A stretch of DNA of 64,000 bases from Isoetes taiwanensis (lineage: Eukaryota > Streptophyta > Lycopodiopsida > Isoetales > Isoetaceae), in NCBI GenBank assembly GCA_021234155.1, contig JAJEKV010000141.1, positions 1,308,356 to 1,372,355 of the forward strand, read 5' to 3'. The position numbers and the translations under genes were made by a program. The notes under the pieces were generated by a model, which was given only the letters and a program-made list of their open reading frames with translations, was not told where the DNA came from and made no database searches. Below are positions 44,384-55,536 of the stretch, in pieces (position 1 is the stretch's first letter; every line of letters starts with the position of its first letter).

Positions 44384-45408
44384 ATCCCATCGATCCGAGA
44401 CATCGGATCGCCATTCTAGAATGGGACGAGCATGCATGTTTTGCATGCATGCGGGTGGCGCATGCCCGATTACGGTTGGGAGTTCGCTATTTTAGGCGGC
44501 GTTTACGCATCGACTTCTCATCGGGCGCTTCCTCTTCTCTCGGCATTACCTTATTCTCTTTGAATTGTTTCCGCGGCGGGGAGGGGCTTCTTCCTCCTGG
44601 TTTGGCCAATTTGGCGTCTCTTCATGCTGTCCTTTCTCGGCCTTTAGCCTTCATCCCTGTGACCTTAGGCCTCGATCCTAGTTTGTTAAGGAAGTCCTTT
44701 GGTATTCGGGCGGTTTTGTTGGTTTCATGCGAGTCCCATTCTAGAATCCCATCGATCCGGAGACATCGGATCGCCATTCTAGAATGGGACGAGCATGCAT
44801 GTTTTGCATGCATGCGCGGGGCGCATGCCCGATTACAGTTGGGAGTTCGCTATTTTTAGCGCGTTTGCATCGACTTCTCATCGGGCTTCCTCTTCTCTCG
44901 CGATTACCTTATTCTCTTTGAACCCACCCTCCCCCTTCTTTGTTGTTGTATTTATTTTTTATCGCGTGGCATTACAGACAAACCCTCTCCTCACGGGAGG
45001 TTTGTTTTGTCTTGTTGTTTTGTTGGTGATGTGCAGTGCTAGGTTAGCGGCGGCATCTGTTTCGACTTTTCCATTCGTGGGTTTTGGGAGCGATTTTTAT
45101 GCCTTACGTTTGTCCAAGCCCCTTGAAGGCTTATCACTAGGTTTTTCCTCGAAAACCCGGAAGGGCGGGGTTTTTTAATCCCGGTGATAAGCTTTCGGCA
45201 GGTACACTAGCCCAATCTCTATTAGCATTGTATTTTGTTGGGGTCCAAATGATATAATTGGATTTTCCCTTTATTTTTTGTGGGTAGTTCGCATGTGTGC
45301 GGCTACCCACTATCCACCATTGTAGAAAATCTGCTGAGATGAATGAGAAGCAAGTCTAAGTCTAAGTCGGGCGGTTTTGTTGGTTTCATGCGAGTCCCAT
45401 TCTAGAAT
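44384..45408 (+). mobile_element. Two-unit cassette element, copy A
   Basis: Layout: a 28-29 bp palindromic spacer (with CGATCCGAGACATCGGATCG), a short unit of 335 bp (44413-44747), the spacer again, and a long unit of 633 bp (44776-45408). Both units begin ATTCTAGAATGGGAC and end with its complement GTCCCATTCTAGAAT. They share about 150 bases at the 5' side (up to TTCTCTTTGAA) and 41 bases at the 3' side, while the middle parts are unrelated. The long unit holds a stem-loop TCGAAAACCC...GGGCGGGGTTTTTTAA like that of the LINE 3' ends. No protein is coded. The same two-unit order occurs at 56.7 kb. Confidence 0.8.
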
Positions 45409-47011
45409 GTGGGTACCTTTCAGAGGCAGAAAATCGAATTGTATTTGGCAGCAGATACGCCATTCAAGGTGGCTTACCAGAATAGATATGACTCTTCGAA
45501 TGTGAAAAGACCAAGACCATAGAGAGTTCGCCCAAGACAGTAAACAACCATCCATGGCAGTGATTGTTTAGTGACCTCCAATTCGGATGTAGAACTTTAA
45601 CATGAAACAGAATAAGAGATGGAAAAGTTCTAAAGGCTTCATAGAAAAAAATGGCCTATCTTACCATAATATACACTCATAATGAATATACCAATCCGCC
45701 AGAAACTGCATTATCATAGAACAAACTCACAATTTGGATCCTAAATTTAACTCCATATGAATCCCAAACTCAACTACATATAATTCTGCTATGCAAAATC
45801 TGCCATGTCCCTCCATTGCAAATACATGGATATAAGTAGATTGATTACGCAGGATATTGACCTTGTTATAACCGGTAAGAGGTCTTTGCAGTCACAATAA
45901 GTCCCCCATCAACTCACAATGGGTTCCCAATCAAGCATAAGGTGTACAACATCAGGCATGATGTTAAAGAACTTATGCCCAAGTATACAAACAACATGCA
46001 TGTGCTTTAAAAACAAAAATCAAATTAGACAAAAGGAGCTCTAAAATAATGGAACTTCCCTTGGTTATTCCAGCATATAAAACTTTTGCAAGGGTATTCA
46101 TGTGGATTTGTGAAAGGTTGCATGCCGCATTACTATGCAAGAGCATTCAGGCAGACTTTTGATAGGTTGCATGTAGCATCATACAGATGAATGCTCAAAA
46201 TAGGTAAAAACATCTAAATACCTTATGGCAGCATGACAGCTACGACAATCAAACATTGAGATTTTAAGAGAACATATAAGAGCGAGTTACCTGAGAATGA
46301 CGTGACACACTTGGCAGCAGTGTAAGACCTGAAATTTCATTGCTGGCCTCTGCTGTAACTCAGCAAAATAAATTTGTTTTTATAGTATTCAACTCTGCGA
46401 GCAAAAGAAAAGAATATTAAAAGCAAATTCAAGATGTAAATTTCAATAGATTATAGCATAAAATAAATAAATGTAACAACCACCATTACAAAGGTAAAAA
46501 AAGGAACATTGATGGTTTCTAGCATAAGAATCAGGCTCCAGCTATTACTACACCCATAACTCTTATTCCTTTGTCACTCAGATATGCAGTTCCTTTTCTT
46601 CCACTGGGATTGTAACATCCAGTTCTCTTGGCATTGGTAAAAGATGTAGCAAATATTCTGTTGTTAACGCTGCCTTGTTAAGCTGATCTTAGCTGCAAGT
46701 TCTGGAGGTCCAATGGAAACATTAAGCAATACCATCATTGAAGATTTGCAAGCTTAAAGCAGATAACGATTTATTGCACAGACCTAGCACATTCAAGATG
46801 CCCTTCGCAATCATTGGTTCACAAATAAATCAAGTAACCTTTTCAATATACTCCAAGAAAAAAAGATAGCTTTAATAGACAAAACTCAAATCATTTGAAA
46901 GTATATGACCTTTTAAACATACAGATAAAATCCAATTGTGACTCCCTTTATACTATAAACAACAATTGAAATTGGAAACACAAACTTAAAAGATGTAGGT
47001 ACAGGGCCCCT
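45409..47011. other. No recognised gene
   Basis: AT-rich sequence without domains or clear repeats. It may be intronic, but no flanking exons are identified. Confidence 0.35.
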
Positions 47012-48787
47012 GCTGAATGGGGGATGAGAAAAGCTAGCAAATTGCAGCTGACACTATATATACTTAGATCATCGAAGTTCTTAATCACAGGCTGCACCAA
47101 ATTTAACATGCATCAGAAAGTCTGAAGCAAAATTTCGAGGCTAGAGAAACGGAAAGAACACTATGAGAATTCATTTATTTATACATGTTACATGACTTCT
47201 CTAAAGTCTAACTTGGGGGATCGGAAGACATGCATTCATGCTCATGTCAGCTGAACAACAGATGTAAGCCCAGCGGCAATGGGATTGAAAAACAACTCCA
47301 ATAAATGTACCAAGCCTGTGGTTCCATCATCTAAAGTGCAGTTGTTATGCTCATGCAAGCTGAACAACAGAGGTAGATCAGTGGCAATAGCATTGCAAAA
47401 CAACTCAACAAATGTACCAATTCTATGGTTCCATTACCTACAATGCGATTGCAAAGCAGCCGTAATAAATGTACAAAGAAGATATACCTGCAAGAAAAGT
47501 ACGAAGAAGACATACCTTACCAATGAAACGAAGCAAATTTCTTAATAGGGGCAAACTGTATATGAGAATATCCAAACTGCATAGCAGTGCATCATAATGA
47601 ACTCCCATCTGTGTACAGGATTTCTAAGGATTGCCAAATGGTACGTAGCCATACTTTTACTGGATTCATGTCACTTATATTCTACCTCTGCACATTTAGG
47701 AAGCAAATATTTTCATCAAAATGAGCTGCTATTCTACTGTGAGCACATTAGAGCATCAAAACCATGGGTATGAAAGTGTCCATTCTCATTTTAAGCATCA
47801 CGGTTTGTACATGGCATTCTAACATACCTTAGCATCTTCGTTCCATTCCAGTTAAAGAGGACAACTCGAAACACTATGATCAGAATAGAAGAGAATAAAT
47901 CATAGACAATGACTAAAAGCTGAATGGGGGATGAGAAAAGCTAGCAAAATGCAGATGACACTATATATACTTAGATCATTGAAGTTCTTAATCACAGGCT
48001 GCACCAAATTTAACATGCATCAGAAAGTCTGAAGCAAAATTTCGAGGCTAGAGAAACGGAAAGAACACTATGAGAATTCATTTATTTATACATGTTACAT
48101 GACTTCTCTAAAGTCTAGGATCGGAAGACATGCATTTATGCTCATGTCAGCTGAACAACAGATGTAAGTCCAGCGGCAATGGGATTGCAAAACAACTCCA
48201 ATAAATGTACCAAGCTTGTGGTTCCATCATCTAAAGTGCAGTTGTTATGCTCATGCAAGCTGAACAACAGAGGTAGGTCAGTGGCAATAGCATTGCAAAA
48301 CAACTCAACAAATGCACCAATTCTATGGTTCCATTACCATGTACAAAGAAGATATACCTACAAGAGAAGTACGAAGAAGACATACCTTACCAATGAAACG
48401 AAGCAAATCTCCTAATAGGAGCAAACTGTATATGAGAACATCCAAACTGCATAGCAGTGCATCATAATGAACTGCCATCTGTGTACAGGATTTCTAAGGA
48501 TTGCCAAATGGTACGTAGCCATACTTTTACTGGATTCATGTCACTTATATTCTACCTCTGCACATTTAGGAAGCAAATATTTTCATCAAAATGAGCTGCT
48601 ATTCTACTGCGAGCACATTAGAGCATCAAAGCCATGGGTATGAAAGTGTTCATTCTCATTTTAAGCATCACGGTTTGTAGATGGCATTCTAACATACCTT
48701 AGCATCTTCGTTCCATTCCAGTTAAAGAGGACAACTCGGAACGCTAAATCAGAATAGAAGAGAATAAATCATAGACAATGACTAAAA
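47012..48787. repeat. 907-bp tandem duplication
   Basis: The stretch beginning GCTGAATGGGGGATGAGAAA (47012) starts again at 47919. The two units agree almost base for base (GACACTATATATACTTAGAT, GAGGCTAGAGAAACGGAAAG and others). The second lacks about 40 bases in the part around 48340. Both end in CATAGACAATGACTAAAA. A recent duplication of non-coding DNA; an 88-codon frame (47279-47545) is repeated with it but has no domain. Confidence 0.9.
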
Positions 48788-49444
48788 AGACTCAAAGCAA
48801 AATCCATGCAGAACATATCAATCCTATTGCAGGTTTTTGAGTAAGCTTGCAACAAAAAACATGGGTATACATAAGTAAATACCAAAATCATCTTGAGCTC
48901 TCCAAGAATATTGTTGCCAAATTTCGAGTTGCTTTGCCTTATCCATCCTAGATCAAACAACCAAAAGAAAGAATCAGTAACTAAATGAAATTCTGTCAAG
49001 GATGCCGTAACCTAAATTGCGTACCATTCCTGCTTCACCAATTCAAGCTATGCCGTAGCTATGCATGTCTGGGACTGAAAAATTCGTTGCCAGAGGGGCC
49101 ATCTCATGCTGTCGATCCAAGCTATGGCGGACCTTTGCCGAAAACAACAGTCTCCTCTCTACTCTGAATAAACATTGAACTACATCAACAGAACTACGTT
49201 GGGCATCCTAGAAGGCCGTGCTTGGGACACTTGGAATGGAGCCAAACATTACGAAAAAAATACAAATGGGTTCGAAAAAGCAAAATGCCCAAAGTCATAC
49301 CAAGAAAAAATTTCACATTTTTGGAGAATCGGGAGATTTTTTCGGCAGGCAAATCCCTCAAAATCTTAGGAAATCGAGTTAAAAACAATTCCAAAAAGAA
49401 TTTTAGTCAGACCGGAAAATCCCAAATTAACAAGATTGATTCTT
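48788..49444. other. No recognised gene
   Basis: Mixed sequence between the tandem duplication and the LINE 3' side. Frames on both strands (49175-49527) overlap and lack motifs. Confidence 0.35.
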
Positions 49445-49775
49445 GCCTCAGGAATTTTTGTAGTATTTGCTCAATGTCTTCCCAAAGACCCTTGGGCAGG
49501 CTTGGCCCCCACGCCTCACATCCATAGAGGACAACAGTTTGCACTAGATCAAAGAAGAGCTTAATCTTTAATTCCCATGACTATAAATGTATTTTTCTGC
49601 TAAGTTTTTGCAAAGAATATAGCGCCTTTAGCCCACCTTCCACTCGTTGAGCTATTGCATACATTCCACCTGTGATTCCTGTGGACAATCAGCCCAAGAT
49701 ACTTGTATGAATCACATACCTGGACCATGTCCATTGTACTGAAAACAGAGCTAGAGAGTCACTGTAACCCAACCT

Positions 49776-49816
49776 CATAATATGAGATGACTTTAAGCAA
49801 GTCATCTCATATTATG
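49776..49816. repeat. Perfect 18-bp hairpin
   Basis: CATAATATGAGATGACTT and its exact complement flank a 5-base loop. It lies within the LINE remnant. Confidence 0.9.
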
Positions 49817-50047
49817 ACTTGTCCTTATGAGAGATTGCTGGAAGTATATATAGATCTGAAGGAAGTATATATATGGCTCCCTTAAGCATATTTTGCTTTC
49901 CAACAAAAATGCCAGTATCTGTACTTCTTGATTAATGCTCTGCATAAGTAATTGAACTGCCATGGCCATTCTTGAATATTCTACCTTAGACTGATGTAGC
50001 ACTAGTCATGCTTTTTGTTTTCTCTAGGTTCACCTGCATATCTGTGT

Positions 50048-50100
50048 GAGCACAAAAAATGTGCTAATGCATCAAGATGCATTATCACATTTTTTGTGCT
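50048..50100. repeat. Near-perfect 25-bp-arm hairpin at a LINE deletion point
   Basis: AGCACAAAAAATGTG, then ATGCATC, faces GATGCAT, then CACATTTTTTGTGCT. Endonuclease-side coding sequence ends on one arm and RT C-terminal coding resumes on the other. Confidence 0.85.
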
Positions 50101-50756
50101 ATTCCCTCAATCACATCCTCCTTAGTTAGGATTAGTTCAGATACTCCCTTCCTCTCTTCTACTATATCAGGCATATGATAGAGTGACCTGACATGTTCCC
50201 AAAGCTCATGCACAGTAAGAGGGATCTTGCTTTGCCTGGGCTGCTTCATTTTATTCATAATTTCTTTGGCTCTTTTAAGTACTCTTGAATCAGCTCCTCT
50301 TGTCTCTTTTGAGATATATCCTCTTCTTACGCCGGATAGTTTGCCTAAGCTCCTTTTTAAGTTGGTGTTTCATTGAAAATTCCGCATGTTGTACCTTTTT
50401 CTTCAAATCACGGTGTTCCTGGTCATATCAGGAATTGCATTTAAGCCCTTTAATGATTCTTTATGGTACAAAAGCATTGGGAAGCAGAGTCTAGCAGAGT
50501 GTTGGTGATAACACCAAGGGTAGATTTTCCAATCTACCCTCTATTTGTTTCCTGAACATGCTAGCCTTTTTTGCATCAAAGCGCATCATATGGGTGATTC
50601 TCTTCTCTTGAACTTTTTGAGCAGAGATTTGTATTGAGAATACCATAAGGCCGTCTATAATCATGAAATCTTGGATGCATTCCCTTGTTGATTCTCTGCA
50701 TATTAGATAATCAACTACACTTCTTCCACGGCATGTACTTGTAATGCCATTATTTA
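50101..50756 (-). pseudogene. LINE endonuclease C-terminus and linker
   Basis: Minus frame with TCRGRSVVDYLICRES (about 50.73 kb), the motif near the end of the LINE endonuclease, then DFMIIDGLMVFSIQISAQKV and RITHMMRFDAKKASMFRK. A broken linker ending LTKEDVIEGIAQKM runs to the hairpin. It is separated from the endonuclease N-part by an inserted + strand LINE tail. Confidence 0.7.
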
Positions 50757-51021
50757 TACACCCCGATCCAAAGCGGGGTGCCGGTATTAATAGGAAAAAG
50801 TGAAGCCTTCAGAAAAGGCTACAATAGAAACCAGCATGATGTGCTAGTAGCACCCATCAGGGAGCTCGCCCATGTTACATAAGTCCACAGGGCCTCAGGG
50901 CACAAGGGACAATAATGTATTCTATTCTATTCTATTCTATTCTATTCTATTCTATTCTATTCTATTCTATTCTATTCTATTCTATTCTATTCTATTCTAT
51001 TCTATTCTATTCTATTCTATT
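50757..51021 (+). mobile_element. LINE 3' end with (TTCTA)n tail, inserted in the minus-strand LINE
   Basis: It begins with the stem-loop CACCCCGATCCAAAGCGGGGTG, a second small stem-loop GCCTTCAGAAAAGGC and other UTR-like sequence. It ends in a (TTCTA)n run of about 105 bases (50917-51021). The layout of GC stem-loop, spacer and pyrimidine-rich microsatellite matches the other LINE tails, but the core sequence is different, so it is probably another LINE family. Confidence 0.7.
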
Positions 51022-51183
51022 TGTGCTGCTTCATAGATTCAACAAGTATCTTCCAATCCTAGTCACAATTTTATCACATGAATTTCTCTTCCATCCATTT
51101 CTCTCCAGTAATAGATCATCTCCAGTTTTTAGCCATAATGGATCATCGTCTCCCACAGTCACCGTGCTTAAACCTTGAATTTC
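51022..51183 (-). pseudogene. LINE endonuclease fragment joined to copia RNase H
   Basis: The minus strand reads a short segment with ILVEFMKQH or, in another frame, GRYLLNL, similar to the LINE endonuclease N-x-N/G-xxLL region. It would continue into TCRGRSVVDYLI at 50.73 kb. Its left border on this strand is the exact end of coding similarity of the copia RNase H. The assignment is tentative because it is short. Confidence 0.4.
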
Positions 51184-52994
51184 TTACAGAGTATACATTT
51201 TTAAAGTTTGTGGTTCTTTCTGAATGGCACCCAGCTCATCTAATATTCTCCTTGCCCAAATGATTTCCCTAGCAGTCAAAGAGGCAGCATTGTATTCTGC
51301 CTCAGCAGTAGACATGGCGATACACCCTTGCTTTTTGCTCCTCCATGCAACACAACTACCTCCAACCTTTAAAACATATCCTGAGGTGGACTGCCTTGAG
51401 TCCAGATCCCCTCCCCAATCCGCATCCGAGTATGCTGTCAATTCTAGATTATCATTTGAAAAAGTTAACTCTTTATTTTGTGATCCCTTTAGAAATCTCA
51501 ACACTCTCTTTGCTGCAAGCCAATGTTGCTTACCCGGATCTGTCCCAAATCTGCTCAGCAAATTCACACTGTAGGCTATATCTGGCCTGCAGCAATTTGC
51601 TACGTACAACAAGCATCCAACTAACTCCCTGTATGGATACTTCTCCATTTCAATTCTTTCCTCGTCATTCTATGGACACATTCCAACTGACACTTTCTGA
51701 CCTGTGGCAATTGGAGTCTTTGTGTTGTTGCATTCAACCATACCAAACTTTCTAAGCATTCTCTGAATCTTGTCGCTTTGTGTAAGTGTCATCTTCCCTT
51801 GTTCTCGATTCCTATGCACCTCCATACCAAGAAAACTTTGAATGGGTCCCAAGTCTGTCATGCAAAATCTATTGCTCAAAATCTGTTTACAACGATTCAG
51901 ATAGCCTACATCATCTGAAACAATTATGTTGTCGTCAACATACAGGGCAATGACACAGAAGTGATTATTTTCTTTAAACAAGTACAGATTGCCATCATTC
52001 TGTAGTTTTCCAAAACCTTGTTCTTTGAGATACTTGTCAATGCACAGATACCATTGTCTAGCAGACTGCTTCAGGCCGTATACGGCTTTTTTAAGTTTCC
52101 ACACTTTGCCTTCTCCTTGTTCAAAACTAGGGGCCTGTTGCATATATATCTCCTCATCAATTTTGGCATTCAGAAAAGCAGTTTGCACATCCATATGGTG
52201 CACTTCTAAGTTCAAGGCATTTGCGAATGCAAGCAATATCCTGAGACTAGTGAGCTTCACAATGGGAGAAAACATTTCTTCAAAATCTATCTCTTTCTTT
52301 TGCGAGAAGCCTTGCGCAACCAATCTTGCTTTATATTTTTTTTTCACCATTGTTTCCTAGTTTAACCTTGAAAATCCACTTATTTCCTACTATATTTCTC
52401 CCGTTTGGTTTCTCAACTACATCATAAGTATTAGTCCTATCGAAGGATTCCATTTCTCTCTCCATTGCTTGTCTCCATTCTCTTGCATTTTCTCCGTGCA
52501 TTGCATGTATAAAGTCCCTGGGTACATTACATTAGGATCTAGGATGGCCATTATTTCGTTGATTTAATTGGCTTCCTCTGCAATCTTTTGCTAGTTCCTC
52601 CCTCATTTCTTCCATATTCCCCTCCATTGATATCTTCATTGCTCTCTCTCAAAATTTCTACCTCTGAACGCCTCCTACTTCTTTCCCCTTTTTCCTTATC
52701 TTGTTCATTTGAATGCATATTAATAGTTTCAGCCTCTCTTGCATATTCAAAACCAGACTCATCTGCATCATCTGTATCTTCAATGTCGAATTTTACCATG
52801 TTTCCAGTTTCACTAATTTTATCCTTCGTGTTAGCAAAAAGATTGCTCCTGTCATCCAAGCTCTTCCTGTTCTTGTATAATATTTCCTGATTGAATCTTA
52901 CATCCCTACTTACCAGGATCCTCTTATGCCATATACACATATAAAAATACGTTTGCGAATGGGAAATACAGTGCCATGAACCATTGCAAGGCAA
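51184..52994 (-). pseudogene. Ty1/copia integrase tail, RT and RNase H
   Basis: At 52994-52551 is the end of integrase with KRILVSRDVRFNQE and a Glu/Arg-rich linker. A frameshift follows. Then KWIFKVKLGNNGEKK, a slip in an A9 run near 52330, and RT from 52350: KARLVAQGFSQKKEIDFEEM, HHMDVQTAFLNAKIDEEIYM, CVIALYVDDNIIVSDD (catalytic YVDD) and DLGPIQSFLGMEV. RNase H follows in the same frame after a single TAG at 51672-51670: YRELVGCLLYVANCCRPDIA, SDADWGGDLDSRQSTSGYV and MSTAEAEYNAA. The frame ends at 51184 before the usual KTKHI motif, where another element joins. The RT is otherwise intact, so this insertion is fairly young. Confidence 0.9.
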
Positions 52995-53700
52995 GAAAAT
53001 CTTTTTGCTATCAGATCAGAAGCTGGTAGAAGCTGCACAATCTGCCAGAGCATAATCTATCAAAAGTTGCACAATCTACCAGAGCTAAAACACGGGAGGA
53101 TATCTGGTAAGAAGCACCAGGGATTCCAAAACGTTCTCCCAAATCCAAGGCCTAGTGGAAGGAAGGGCCGAAGCTGATACAAGAGGGCCAAACCATTGCT
53201 CATTCTCTGCTTGCAAAACAAAGCAAAGCAAGCAAATGGAAGCAAAGCAACCATAGAGCAATGAAACCTCTCGACTACCTAAAACCATTCCTCATTTTCT
53301 CCTTGCTAAAACAAAAATGTTCGTGGCAATGCATCTGAGAAATCAACTCCGGCAAAAGCGGCAAGCAAAAGGGGCTTCTACAGGATGCAAATTCAGAGAA
53401 GAGTTTCCAGCAATAATTTGTGCATCCAACCGATGCATTTGCAATGGGAAAAGAAAGGGAAGAACTGAAATGGGTGAAAGCCGGAGTTATCCTCCAGAAT
53501 TAGAAGCAAGAAGAACTGTCGCGGCCTATGCCGAAGAAGCGTTTGCGCCTAGCCAACTCAGAGCTTACCTGCCTGTGCTGTTGAACCTATCGCCTGCCTC
53601 GCTCATCCAAGTAGCAAGCAACAGCGTCCGCCATGGTCGGGCCGCTTTTAGAAACCCCCGTGAAAGAAAACCCTAGCTATTCCTAGACCACACATCAGAC
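52995..53700. other. GC-richer segment, possible promoter of a lost gene
   Basis: A 119-codon + frame (53317-53676) has no known domain. On the minus strand AGGGTTTTC (the telo-box-like complement of AAACCCTAG, near 53675) precedes ATGGCGGACGCTGTTGCTTG, which gives only 15 codons before a stop. This could be the 5' end of a broken gene or a uORF. A short direct repeat, TTGCACAATCTACCAGAGC-like, lies at 53030-53085. Confidence 0.3.
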
Positions 53701-55059
53701 ATGCAAATCAAAAATATCACAGCAGACAAAAAAAAAACCCCCTTTTTCCGCCCAACCTACGACAAAATCTAGGAAATGAGACATTTTGGGGACTTAATAG
53801 TAAAAGTAGTAATCACGTGCCCTACTACCAAATATCAATATTTTACTTTCATTTTCAATTTACTTCCATTTTGGTGGCACAAAACTGTTGAGTGCATATG
53901 GGGGGAAGGTGGGGGTGGGGTTCACTCGATTGAGGATAGCAACTCTTTGATTCAAAGATTGTAATTCCTTAAGTGGCTCTTGAGACAATGAATTTCTTAA
54001 AGAGAACTTTCCTAATTCACCATGGTGTTCTTGATTAATCCATGAGTTAAAGAGAAAATTGGATTATCCTATAATTGGACAACGGCATATTCTTAAGATG
54101 TCAAATGAGTCATAACTCTAGACAAGTAGTATTTCATGATCGTGATCATAAACCATGATATGACATCAAACAATAAATTCTGATCACTATTATTGTTCAA
54201 AAGGAAGATGGGGAGCAAGGGGAAGGAGAGTTAATTAGGTAGTGATAAAAAATCCTTCTAGAAATAAAAAATTGCAGCAGTCAAGACTTACTAATCTTTA
54301 GACTAAGCTAAATCACAGTCAAAGTCCTCTCTAGATTATCTAAAGGCATCCAGTTTAAAGGCCTCTTAGATAGCTAAGCTATCTTATTGAAGAGGATATA
54401 GATGAAACCAAGAAATCAAGAACACTCGAGACTTATCAATCCCTTATATCAAGGGAAAGTGCTCGTCACAGTCAAAGGACTCCCTAGGCCACTGAAAGGT
54501 GTCCATTTTAACGATCGCTTCGATAGCTCAGATGTCTTATTGAAGGGGCACATCTTCATGTATATTTAGCCACGTTCTAGGCTAGATTTTTAACATAGTT
54601 CAATTTACAATCATTCTCTTTTGTAACACCTCCGATAAACTTCATTTTGTCATAAATTTCACTTCGTCATGTTTCAAAGTATCATAGGTTTTTTCAGATC
54701 AACACCACCAAACATGCCACATGTGCGATTTGTCAAATAACCTTTTGGATGATGTATCAAATGAACCTAACATTTGGTCCTTCAAGGACATGGAGCATGC
54801 TTTCTCCGATTTAGCCTTCGATTAAGTCCTCATCAACTAAATCCACCAATTCATTATACCACATGATATGACGGCTTAAAAGCAAAATGAAATAATGCAT
54901 AAGGATCAGATGCCTTCAAGAGCTCCTAAGCAAATAAATTCAAAGGATGGTATATTTAACAAAATTTACACTTATTCAAATCTAATAGATATACTTCAAG
55001 GATGTCATGGTATGATTAACAGTATTTTTAACTCTTATTAATTTTAATCATTTGTTTTG
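53701..55059. other. No recognised gene
   Basis: AT-rich non-coding sequence. Segments with a repeated theme (AAGTCCTCTCTAG...TTATTGAAGAGGATA and the like, about 54310-54560) suggest an old duplication. A stretch at 54960-55040 recurs at 62520-62630. Confidence 0.4.
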
Positions 55060-55536
55060 TTTTTCTAATATAACAACCAACATAACTACTATTAACATTA
55101 ATTAACACAAACCATTACATTCAACATGTTTAAAATTAAATTCCCCCTTAAACCCCCTTTTGTTTGGGTGCATATTCACACGGGGGGTGACTCCGGGCAA
55201 CGAGAGCTGTTGGATAGGCATATTCACCCCTTATTCCTTAATCTATACCGTACACAAAGTTCCTTGTTTGTGGGGTATGGATGTATAGAATTTGTTATGC
55301 TGTATAACAAGATTTGCAAAATACTATAATATTTCAGGCAATATACTATATGGTGTTGATTTTGTACGTGCAAAACATAATTCTGAGGGGGCTCGCCGCC
55401 CCTACGTCACCCAGGTGTGAATATGCACCCAAACAAAAGGGGATTTACGGGGGAATTTAATTTTAAACATGTTGAATGTAATGGTTTGTGTTAATTAATG
55501 TTAATAGTAGTTATGTTGGTTGTTATATTAGAAAAC
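55060..55536 (+). mobile_element. Long-TIR MITE, copy 2
   Basis: The arms reach about 130 bases and are almost perfectly complementary, from TTTCTAATATAACAACCAAC through AAACCCCCTTTTGTTTGGGT to CACACGGGGGGTGAC. The core begins GGGCAACGAGAGCTGTTGGA and contains TTTGTGGGGTATGGATGTAT. Same orientation as copy 3. Non-coding. Confidence 0.85.

Larger units (their letters stand above)
49445..50100 (-). pseudogene. LINE RT C-terminal part, degraded
   Basis: On the minus strand: DALAHFLCSH with a following segment like VNLEKTK (about 50.06-50.0 kb), YKYLGLIVHRNHRW (about 49.72 kb), and VVLYGCEAWGPSLPKGLWED (about 49.53-49.47 kb). These are the motifs after the YADD box of plant LINEs. Frameshifts separate them. 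The polymerase core that should precede DALAHF is missing, and the gap lies exactly at a 25-bp-arm hairpin (50048-50100). Confidence 0.75.

Noticed and set aside
44371-45178. + strand ORFs across the cassette element
   Set aside because: They run through palindromes and unit borders, are not conserved in the second copy and carry no domain.
50915-51178. ORF with repeated Leu/Phe/Tyr/Ser/Ile
   Set aside because: Translation of the (TTCTA)n LINE tail.
53621-53672. Minus-strand gene start ATGGCGGACGC
   Set aside because: The frame stops after 15 codons and no continuing exon could be found; noted only as a possible broken 5' end.
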